Below, piece by piece: positions 18,778-27,141 of a stretch of DNA of 34,342 nucleotides. The DNA is from Deltaproteobacteria bacterium (GTDB lineage: Bacteria > Desulfobacterota > Desulfobacteria > Desulfobacterales > Desulfosarcinaceae), in assembly GCA_021819735.1 (NCBI GenBank), contig JAKAFO010000009.1:1-34342 (forward strand), read 5' to 3'. Every line of letters starts with the position of its first letter. Position 1 is the first letter of the stretch. Made by a program: the position numbers and the translations under genes. The notes below the pieces were generated by a model, which was not told the DNA's origin, did no database searches, and saw only the letters and a list, made by a program, of their open reading frames with translations.

Positions 18778-18807
18778 GTGACAATTGAGCCGGATACGCG
18801 CTATAAT
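18778..18807 (+). promoter_or_regulatory. Candidate sigma70 promoter for rel
   Basis: GTGACA (18778-18783), 18-bp spacer, TATAAT (18802-18807). Confidence 0.45.
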
Positions 18808-18890
18808 GGCGCCAGTTGAATTCAGCAACCGATCGCGTGCCTGCACCTATATCAAGGGTCGGCGATTCAACGAATCGATAATGGCAACCT

Positions 18891-21035
18891 ATGATTCGAA
18901 TCAACGACATCATCGATAAGATCACCGACTACAACCCCGATGCCGATCTGGATCTCATCGACCGGGCCTACATCTTTTCCGCCAAAGTCCACGACGGCCA
19001 GGTGCGCCTCTCGGGCGAGCCGTACCTTTCTCATCCCCTGGAGGTGGCCAGCATCCTGGCCGACATGAAGCTGGACATGGTCAGCGTGGCCGCCGGCCTG
19101 CTGCACGATGTCATCGAAGACACCCACGCCACGGCCGAAGAGATCGGCGCCATGTTCGGCGCCGAGGTGCGCCACATCGTCTCGGGCGTCACCAAGTTGA
19201 GCACCTTGCCCTTTTCCAGCGCCGAGGCGCGCGAGGCCGAAAGCATCCGCAAGATGCTGCTGGCCATGGCCGACGACATCCGGGTGGTGTTGATCAAGCT
19301 GGCCGACCGCATGCACAACATGCGTACCCTGCAATACCACTCCAGCGAGGCCAAGCAGCGCAAGATCGCCCAGGAGACGCTGGACATCTACGCCCCCATC
19401 GCCGCCCGCCTGGGGATCTACTGGATCAAGAACGAGCTGGAGAATATCTCGTTCAAGTACACCCTGCCGGCCGAGTATACGTTTATCGAAAGCCAGGTGG
19501 ATAAGGGCAAGGAGGAGCGCGAAAAGTACATCCAAACGGTAAAATCCCTGATCCAGCGGAAAATGGCCGAGAGCGACCTGCCGTGCGAAGTATTGGGCCG
19601 CTACAAGAATTACTACAGCATCCACCAGAAGATGACCACCCAGAACCTGGATTTTGACGAAATCTACGACATCATCGCCTTTCGCATCATCCTGGACACC
19701 ATCCCCCAGTGCTACGAGGCCCTGGGTCTGGTGCACTCTCTCTGGCGGCCCATCGCCAAGAAGTTCAAAGACTACATCGGCATGCCCAAGCCCAACATGT
19801 ACCAGTCGCTGCACACCACCGTGATCGGGCCGTTCGGCGAACGCATGGAGGTCCAGATCCGCACCCGGGAGATGGATCAGGTGGCCAAATCGGGCATCGC
19901 GGCCCACTGGAGCTACAAGGAGGGCAAGACCGCCGATCCCAAGACCGCCGAAACCTTTGCCTGGGTGCAGAACATCGTGGAGAACCAGGCTTCGATCAAA
20001 GATCCCAACGAGTTTCTCGAAAACGTGCGCATCGACCTGTTCCCCGACGACATCTACGTCTTCACCCCCAAGGGCCAGATCAAGTCGTTGCCCAAGGGGG
20101 CCACGCCCGTGGATTTTGCCTACGCCATCCACTCGGAGGTGGGCGATCAATGCGTGGGGGCCAAGGTCAACGGCCGCATGGTGCCGCTCAAGTACCAATT
20201 GCAGACCGGCGAGAGCGTGGCCATCGTCACCCAGAAGGGCCACCAGCCCAGCAAGGATTGGCTCAGCTTCGCCAAGACCGTCAAGGCGCGCTCCAAGATC
20301 CGCCAGTGGATCAAGACCCAGGAGAAAGAGCGCAGCCTGACCCTGGGCCGCGAAATGTGCGAAAAGGCCTTCCGCAAGGTGCGCCTCAACTTCAACACAT
20401 TCCTCAAGACCCCCGAAATGGACAAGGCGGTGGAAAGCTTCGGGCTCAAGTCGCTGGACGACCTGATCATCGCCATCGGCTATGGCAAGATCACACCGCT
20501 GCAACTGGTGCGCAAATTGATGCCCAAGACCGACGATCAGGAAGATCAGCAATCGCTGCTCAACCGGATCATGGGGCGGGTGCGCAAGAAAAAGAGCGGC
20601 AGCGGCGTGGTGGTCAAGGGCGCCGACGACATTCTGGTACGCTTCGGCAAGTGCTGCCAGCCGGTGCCGGGCGACAAGATCGTCGGTTACATCACCCGGG
20701 GTTTCGGCGTGACCGTGCACCGTGCCGGCTGCGTCAATGCCGTTAAAACCAACCCCGAGCGGCTCATCGAGGTGGTGTGGGACGCCGCCACGCGCGAATC
20801 CTTCCCGGTCAAGATCAAGGTGCGCGCCATGGACCGCGTGGGGCTGCTGGCCGACCTGGCCTCCAGCATGAGCAAAGGCAGCGCCAACATCCTTTCCGCC
20901 AACACCCAGACCGACAACGACAAGATGGTCTCCTGCTATTTCACCCTGGAAGTCGCCAACACCGATCAGCTCGGCCAGCTTGTGGCCGCCCTCAAGAAGA
21001 TCAAGAACGTTCTGGAAGTGGAGCGGGTGGGCTGA
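18891..21035 (+). CDS. rel: Bifunctional (p)ppGpp synthetase/hydrolase (RelA/SpoT)
   Basis: HD motif LLHDVIEDTHAT, ADRMHNMRTL, synthetase KPNMYQSLHTTVIGPFGERMEVQIRTREMD, TGS and C-terminal ACT domains. Confidence 0.96.
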   Translation: MIRINDIIDKITDYNPDADLDLIDRAYIFSAKVHDGQVRLSGEPYLSHPLEVASILADMKLDMVSVAAGLLHDVIEDTHATAEEIGAMFGAEVRHIVSGVTKLSTLPFSSAEAREAESIRKMLLAMADDIRVVLIKLADRMHNMRTLQYHSSEAKQRKIAQETLDIYAPIAARLGIYWIKNELENISFKYTLPAEYTFIESQVDKGKEEREKYIQTVKSLIQRKMAESDLPCEVLGRYKNYYSIHQKMTTQNLDFDEIYDIIAFRIILDTIPQCYEALGLVHSLWRPIAKKFKDYIGMPKPNMYQSLHTTVIGPFGERMEVQIRTREMDQVAKSGIAAHWSYKEGKTADPKTAETFAWVQNIVENQASIKDPNEFLENVRIDLFPDDIYVFTPKGQIKSLPKGATPVDFAYAIHSEVGDQCVGAKVNGRMVPLKYQLQTGESVAIVTQKGHQPSKDWLSFAKTVKARSKIRQWIKTQEKERSLTLGREMCEKAFRKVRLNFNTFLKTPEMDKAVESFGLKSLDDLIIAIGYGKITPLQLVRKLMPKTDDQEDQQSLLNRIMGRVRKKKSGSGVVVKGADDILVRFGKCCQPVPGDKIVGYITRGFGVTVHRAGCVNAVKTNPERLIEVVWDAATRESFPVKIKVRAMDRVGLLADLASSMSKGSANILSANTQTDNDKMVSCYFTLEVANTDQLGQLVAALKKIKNVLEVERVG

Positions 21036-21478
21036 CCCGATGAGTAAAAACGGTCGCCGAATCGTTTCCGTTATATTAATTCGACCGCTATTTTAGATGA
21101 CCGCCGAATCCATGAACCTGTCGCGGGGGTGCCTTTCGCCGGCCAAGCGGTTCCGATGGAACCGGCCATAGCCGGCCCCATCGGACCTCTTGCCAATTCC
21201 CCTCTTTGCCCGTCGTTACATTGTGTAATCCCACACTAATGGAGCGCCGCACGGCTGGCAATTAGGGGCGCCCTAAATTTGACTGGCGGTTTTACTAATA
21301 AGTGCCCCTGTTTTGACTATGGGTGCAAAAAACGGCAGCGCCGCTGCGTCCCTTGACCATGAGCGCCTTTCGCCTGGCTATCTTTAAGGATTGAATCTAT
21401 ACTCAAAATGATCTTAAAATACTGTTATCTGATGATCTTATAACCTCTGTCGCAAGGTAAGAAGGGAAGGGCGTTCGA

Positions 21479-24217
21479 ATGAACCCGCCTATGAAACGCG
21501 CCAGGCGAAAAATCGATCTGGAATCCATTCCCGGCACCGTCGTCCTGGCCGGTGCCGACGGCATCATCGAATACGCGAATCGGCAGGGCCTTGAGGCAAC
21601 GGGATTTGCGTTCGGTGAAATGGTCGGCCACCCCTTAACGGATTTTTGGGAAATTCCTTGCGAATCTCTGGCCGGTATTCTCCAGCATCTTGAACACCGG
21701 CCTGTCTGGCGCAACGTAACGCGGCATAGAAAAAAAGACGGCACCTATTATCGGGAACTCAGCGCCGTCTCGAAATTGCCGGCCGACAATCGAAAGGGGT
21801 TTTGCCTGCTGAAGGTCGGACAGCCGCTGACGGCACTTGACCAAGCACTACCGCCGGCCAGGGTGCCGGACGATTCGGGCCGGATGCACGATGACGATCG
21901 CGCCCTCTTCGATGCGGCGCCCTATGCCATCGCCGTCAATCGCATGTCGGACCAGCGTTATCTGGCAGTTAACAAGGCCTTTTGTCATTTTACCGGCTAC
22001 GGCGCGGAAGATGTCAGAGGTAAAACCTCCCAGGAATTGAATCTCTTTCATGATCCGGCCGATTGGCAACGCATGCGCGCCATCGTTGACAGTCAAGCCA
22101 AGCTGGACGGTCTTGAAGTCACCTTCCGTCGCAAGGATTTCGGACTGGCTCACGGCCTCATCTCGGTCAGGCCCGTTCATTTTTGCGGGGAGCTTTGCAT
22201 GCTGTATATATCTCAGAATATCGAGGAGGTGAACGCCGCCCAAGAAGCCTTGCGCCAAAGTGTGGAGAATTATCGCACCATCATCGAAGGCGCTCCCGTA
22301 TCCATCGCCATCACGCGCCTCAGGGACAGCATCTACCAGGAAGTCAACGATTCGTTCTGTCGCCGCGTTCACTATCGCCGCGAGGAGATCCTCGGCCATA
22401 CACCGCCGGAGTTGAAATTCTACACCAATTTAGAAGACCGCAGACGGTTTCTGGAACTGTTTGCCGAACAGGGATATGTGGACGACCTGGAGATCCGTTT
22501 TCAGGACAAGTACGGAAAAACACTGGAAAGCCTCGTTTCCGCCCGGCCCCTGCGCTATAAGGGCGAAGACTGCCTGCTGTATATCTCGACCCGCATCGAT
22601 AATCTCAAAGCCACCCAAAGAGCGCTGGCGGAGCGGGAAGAGAATTATCGCACCATCCTGGATTTGGCGCCTTACAATATCGCCATCACCAGACGTTCCG
22701 ACGGCGTTTATCTGCAAGTCAACAAGGCCTTTACGCTGCGAACCGGCTATACCGCGGACGAGGCCCTGGGGCGCACCCCGTTCGATCTCCAGCTTTATGT
22801 GGACCCTTCCGATCGCGACCGATTGCTATCGATGCTGGACAGAGATGGACATGTCGATAGCACGGAGGTCCCCTTTCGACTCAAGAACGGCCGCATCATC
22901 GAAGCCCTCATCTCCATGCGATTCATCCATTTTCAGGATCAGGACTGCATCATCTCCATGACGGTGGAGATCAGCGAACTGAAGGCGGCCCAAAGAGCCT
23001 TGGAAGAGAGCGAGGCCCGTTTTCGCACCATCTTCGAAACCGCCGCCGACCCCATCTTCTTAAACGACATGCAAACGGGGCGTTTCCTGGACGTCAACCA
23101 CGCCGCCTGCCGCCACCTGGGGTATGACAAGTCCGAATTTCTTGGAATGACGCTCAACGCCATCCATCCCCCCGAAGCCCGGAATGCCATGCCGCTGTTT
23201 TCGGAAGATCCCGCGCAAAGCAAGGGTCTGTTTTTCGAATCCCAACATATCCGCAAAGACAGGTCCAAGGCCATCGTGGAGGTCAGCAGCCAACAGTTGA
23301 TGCACGGGAAGCGCCGGGTGCTGTTGAGCATCGTCCGTGACGTGACGGAGCGCAAACAGATCGAAAACGAACTTGCCCGTTATCGCAAAAGTCTGGAGCA
23401 GATGGTGGCCGAGCGCACCGACGAACTCAAGGCGACCCAGAGAGAGTTGGTCAAGAAGGAGAAGATGGCGGTGCTGGGGCAAATCACCGCCACGGTCAGT
23501 CATGAATTGCGCAATCCCATGAGCGTCATCCGCTCCTCCAACTTTTTTCTCCATCGCAAGATCAAATGCAGCGATGATAAAATCATAAAACACTTTAACC
23601 GGATCGATGAGCAGGTATCGCTCTGCGATGCTATTGTGGCCGATCTTTTAGAGTATACGGAAGGGCGGCCCGTCGTACCGATTTATCAGGATGTTGCCCT
23701 TTGGCTGGCGGAGGTCGTCGAAGCCCAGCGGAAGCATAAAGAGTTTAATCTTAATCTGCGGATTGCTGCGGATCTGCCCAAGGTCTCCTATGATCGGGAA
23801 AAAATGCAACGCGTGATCATCAACTTGATCAATAATGCGGCCCAGGCGGTCCGTGCCCGGGCAGAAGAGAGCGAAAAGCGTGGGATCTCCTTTGGGCCAG
23901 GCGTCGATATCGAAGCCCGCCTGGAAGACGACGGCCTGGTTATTGGGGTACGCGATAACGGCATCGGCATGGATCAAAATACCATGGCGCACGCCTTTGA
24001 ACCGCTATTCACGACCCGTGCGCGGGGAACCGGTTTGGGATTGGCCATTGTCAAAAAGATTGTGGAAGAACACGGCGGAGACATCACTTTAGACAGCCGG
24101 GTGGGGCAGGGAACCCATGTCCGGCTCACGCTGCCCTTAAAAACCCCCCCGGCCCTCCCCCTCCCGTCCGAACGGGAGGGTAGGAGGGAGAGGAGAAGGC
24201 CGGGAGGTGCCGCTTAA
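21479..24217 (+). CDS. Multi-PAS sensor histidine kinase
   Basis: Several PAS-like units ([51 protein letters not shown]), His[19 protein letters not shown], HATPase N/G boxes ([37 protein letters not shown]). Confidence 0.92.
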   Translation: MNPPMKRARRKIDLESIPGTVVLAGADGIIEYANRQGLEATGFAFGEMVGHPLTDFWEIPCESLAGILQHLEHRPVWRNVTRHRKKDGTYYRELSAVSKLPADNRKGFCLLKVGQPLTALDQALPPARVPDDSGRMHDDDRALFDAAPYAIAVNRMSDQRYLAVNKAFCHFTGYGAEDVRGKTSQELNLFHDPADWQRMRAIVDSQAKLDGLEVTFRRKDFGLAHGLISVRPVHFCGELCMLYISQNIEEVNAAQEALRQSVENYRTIIEGAPVSIAITRLRDSIYQEVNDSFCRRVHYRREEILGHTPPELKFYTNLEDRRRFLELFAEQGYVDDLEIRFQDKYGKTLESLVSARPLRYKGEDCLLYISTRIDNLKATQRALAEREENYRTILDLAPYNIAITRRSDGVYLQVNKAFTLRTGYTADEALGRTPFDLQLYVDPSDRDRLLSMLDRDGHVDSTEVPFRLKNGRIIEALISMRFIHFQDQDCIISMTVEISELKAAQRALEESEARFRTIFETAADPIFLNDMQTGRFLDVNHAACRHLGYDKSEFLGMTLNAIHPPEARNAMPLFSEDPAQSKGLFFESQHIRKDRSKAIVEVSSQQLMHGKRRVLLSIVRDVTERKQIENELARYRKSLEQMVAERTDELKATQRELVKKEKMAVLGQITATVSHELRNPMSVIRSSNFFLHRKIKCSDDKIIKHFNRIDEQVSLCDAIVADLLEYTEGRPVVPIYQDVALWLAEVVEAQRKHKEFNLNLRIAADLPKVSYDREKMQRVIINLINNAAQAVRARAEESEKRGISFGPGVDIEARLEDDGLVIGVRDNGIGMDQNTMAHAFEPLFTTRARGTGLGLAIVKKIVEEHGGDITLDSRVGQGTHVRLTLPLKTPPALPLPSEREGRRERRRPGGAA
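24159..24180. repeat. Hairpin CCCTCCCGT-CCGA-ACGGGAGGG in the 3' end of the kinase gene
   Basis: 9-bp perfect stem, 4-nt loop, flanked by purine/pyrimidine-biased sequence; encodes part of the tail [17 protein letters not shown]. Confidence 0.7.
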
Positions 24218-26874
24218 AGAATTTGCCGGTACAGGGCATCGACGAGCATGGGATCGGCTACCGGCCGGGCATTGAAAAGTGTAGCGGTGTCGGCGATGGC
24301 ATGGAAGGCGGCCAGGGCCAGGTGCTCTTCGGTGACCCCCACCTCGCGCAGCCGCAGGGGGTGACCCACGGCCTTCATCAGCTTTTCCACTGCGTCGGCC
24401 GCGGCCAGGGCCGCGTCTTTCTTGCTCATGCCGGAAGTGTTGACTCCCAGGGCCTGGGCCGCCAGGGCCAGCTTGTCGGCGGCGTAATCCACGTTAAAAC
24501 GCATCACCGAGGGCAAGACCAGGCCGCAGGCCGCACCGTGGGGCACGTTGGCCAGCATGCCCAGGGTGTGGGCCATGGAGTGGGCCAGGCCCACCTGGGC
24601 GATGTTGAAAGCCCAGCCGGCGGCCGTGGCGGCCAGTTGCAGGTTCAGGCGCGCCTGCTCGTCCTTGCCGTCGGCGATGGCCTTGGGCAGGTTTTCGGCG
24701 ATCAAGCGGATGGCTTGCAGGGCATGGCCTTCGCAGATGGCGTTGGACATGGTGCTGGTGAGCGCCTCCATGGCATGGGTCATGGCATCCATGGCCGTCG
24801 TGGCGGTCAGTCCCTTGGGCAGAGACATGGTCATGCGGGGGTCCAGGATGGCCGTGTTGGGCACGATGAAGTGATCCACGATATAGGCTTTGCGGCCGGC
24901 GGTCTGGCTCTTGATCACGGAGACGCTGGTCACTTCGCTGCCGGTGCCCGAGGTGGTGGGGATGCAGATGTGCGGGGTCTGCGGCTCGCTCAGGCGCATG
25001 ATGGCCAGGTGGTCGTCGGCCTGACCGCCGTTTTTCAACGTCACGCAGACCGCCTTGGCCGTGTCGATGACGCTGCCGCCGCCGACGCTGACGATGCAGT
25101 CCACGCCCAGGCCGCGGGCCATCTGGGTGGCGGTATCCACGGTGCCCAGGTCGGTGTCCTGGGCCACATTGTCGAATACGCCCACGCAGAAATCGCCCAG
25201 GGCTTCTTGCACCATTTGGGTCAGGCCCGCCTTGCGCACACCGGCATCGGTGACGATCATGGCACGCCGGGCCTTCAATCGGACCACCTCCCGGTAAACG
25301 GCGGCCAGGGCGCCGTGGCCCGCCAGCACCAGGGTGGGCGTGATGTACTGCACGAAGGGAATCTTGGGATCGTCGGAGAACAGTTTCATGGTGAAATTGC
25401 TCTTGTGATCTGCGCCGGCGGTCACATGCACGCGTTTGATCTGGGTGTACTCGGCCAGGCCGGCATGCCCCAGCTCGCGGCCCACGCCCGATTGCTTGTA
25501 GCCGCCGAAGGGGCAGAAATCGCCGAAGGCGTGGTAGTTGTTGATCCACATGGTGCCGGTCTTGATCTGCCGGGCGATGCGCTCGGCGCGGGCGTTGCTG
25601 CGCGAGAAGACGCCGCCGGCCAGACCATAAATGGAGTCATTGGCGATGGCCACGGCCTCTTGTTCGCTGTCGTATTTGAGCACGCACACCACCGGCCCGA
25701 AGATCTCCTCCTGGGCAATGCGCATGCTGTTCCTGGCATTGGCGAAGATGGTGGGCTGGTAGTAAAAGCCGCCGTCCAGACCGGCCACCTGAGCCCGTTG
25801 GCCGCCGGTGACGATTTGTGCGCCCTCTTCCTTGCCCAGACGAACATAGCGTTCGACGGTCGCCAGTTGGGCCGCGCTCACCAGGGGGCCCTGCTGGGAA
25901 GCGGGGTCCAACTGATACCCGACCCGCAGGCTTTCCGCGCGCCGCTTCATTTTGTCGATAAATTCGTTGTAGATTTTGGAAGCGACCAGCACGCGGGTGC
26001 CCGATTCGCACACCTGGCCCTGGTGGAAGAAGGTGCCGAACAGGGCGCCCTCCACGGCCAGATCGATGTCGGCATCCTCGCAAATGATGTTGGCCGACTT
26101 GCCGCCCAATTCCAGGGTGACTTTCTTGACCGTGTCGGCGGCCAGCTTCATGATCTGGCGGCCCACCTCAGTGCTGCCGGTAAAGGCGATCTTGTCCACG
26201 GCCGGATGGGTGCACAGGGTGTTGCCCAGCTCGCCGCCCGGACCGGCGATTACATTGATCACGCCCCTGGGAATGCCGGCGGCCTTGGCCGCTTCGGCGA
26301 TGATCAGGGCGCCCAATGGCGTTGCCGTGGCCGGTTTGAGCACGATGGTGTTGCCCATGGCAATGGCCTGGCCGATCTTCCAGAAGGCCATGCTTATGGG
26401 GAAGTTCCAGGGGATGATACCCACACAGACACCGATGGGTTCCCGGCGGATGTAGTCGCGGCCGGGTGCGAAGACATTGCCGGCATAGGGGATCTCTTCT
26501 TCCCAGGGGAACTGGGTGGCGGCATAGTGGCCGTAGTTGCGCAGCAATTGGGCGCCGAGCATGCCCCAGTATTTGCTCAGGCCGATGATCTGGCCCGAAT
26601 CCATGGCTTCGGTGATGGCCAGGCGCAGGGTCTGCTGGGTGACCTGGTCGGCGAACAAGTTGAGCTTGGCCATGCGCTCCCTGGGCGTCAGGTTGCTCCA
26701 CACGCCGCTGTCGAAGGCCTGCCGGGCCGCGGCAATGGCTGCTTCGGCATCGGCCTTGCCGGCCTTGGCCACCGTGGCAATGGGCATGCCCGTGCCCGGG
26801 TCGATGGACTCGAAGGTGGCGCCGTTGGCCGCCTCCACGAATTCGCCATTGATGAAGAGTTTGTAATGGTCCAT
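24214..26874 (-). CDS. Fusion protein: NAD(P)-dependent aldehyde dehydrogenase + iron-containing alcohol dehydrogenase
   Basis: N-terminal ALDH (PWNFPISMAFWKIGQAIAMGNTIVLKPA, FTGSTEVGRQI, LELGGKSANII, HQGQVCESGTRV) fused to Fe-ADH (GGGSVIDTAKAV, PTTSGTGSEVT, DAMTHAMEA, LAHSMAHTLGMLANVPHGAACG). Confidence 0.92.
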   Translation of the reverse strand: MDHYKLFINGEFVEAANGATFESIDPGTGMPIATVAKAGKADAEAAIAAARQAFDSGVWSNLTPRERMAKLNLFADQVTQQTLRLAITEAMDSGQIIGLSKYWGMLGAQLLRNYGHYAATQFPWEEEIPYAGNVFAPGRDYIRREPIGVCVGIIPWNFPISMAFWKIGQAIAMGNTIVLKPATATPLGALIIAEAAKAAGIPRGVINVIAGPGGELGNTLCTHPAVDKIAFTGSTEVGRQIMKLAADTVKKVTLELGGKSANIICEDADIDLAVEGALFGTFFHQGQVCESGTRVLVASKIYNEFIDKMKRRAESLRVGYQLDPASQQGPLVSAAQLATVERYVRLGKEEGAQIVTGGQRAQVAGLDGGFYYQPTIFANARNSMRIAQEEIFGPVVCVLKYDSEQEAVAIANDSIYGLAGGVFSRSNARAERIARQIKTGTMWINNYHAFGDFCPFGGYKQSGVGRELGHAGLAEYTQIKRVHVTAGADHKSNFTMKLFSDDPKIPFVQYITPTLVLAGHGALAAVYREVVRLKARRAMIVTDAGVRKAGLTQMVQEALGDFCVGVFDNVAQDTDLGTVDTATQMARGLGVDCIVSVGGGSVIDTAKAVCVTLKNGGQADDHLAIMRLSEPQTPHICIPTTSGTGSEVTSVSVIKSQTAGRKAYIVDHFIVPNTAILDPRMTMSLPKGLTATTAMDAMTHAMEALTSTMSNAICEGHALQAIRLIAENLPKAIADGKDEQARLNLQLAATAAGWAFNIAQVGLAHSMAHTLGMLANVPHGAACGLVLPSVMRFNVDYAADKLALAAQALGVNTSGMSKKDAALAAADAVEKLMKAVGHPLRLREVGVTEEHLALAAFHAIADTATLFNARPVADPMLVDALYRQIL

Positions 26875-26954
26875 GTGCGGCTCCCTTTGGTTGGTTTTGG
26901 GTGTGGTGGCCTGCGCCTGGATCGGCCGGCCCGTTTCGGGATGTGATGGTCAAA

Positions 26955-26984
26955 ACAGTACGTTTAACTTGAAACACTTGTCAA
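26955..26984 (-). promoter_or_regulatory. Candidate sigma70 promoter for the ALDH/ADH gene
   Basis: Minus strand: TTGACA (26984-26979), 18-bp spacer, TACTGT (26960-26955); spacer contains a semi-palindromic motif. Confidence 0.5.
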
Positions 26985-27141
26985 TTAAAGGTGCTGTTTC
27001 ATAAAAATAATCGTTTTAAAGTAAAACATTGCACTGTTTTCGGGTCCAGAATATAAACGTGCTTCATTTTGAAATCGAAGCCGGTTCTCCCCATTGATCC
27101 TGGGGCGCCAGAGGCCCCACATATTCATTAAGGATGCAAAG

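Noticed and set aside
16790-18925. 711-aa minus-strand ORF
   Set aside because: Antisense shadow over ispG/proS; no protein-family signature.
18867-20720. 617-aa minus-strand ORF
   Set aside because: Antisense shadow of rel.
24223-26946. 907-aa plus-strand ORF
   Set aside because: Exact antisense of the ALDH/ADH fusion; low-complexity G/H/Q/A composition; no motifs.
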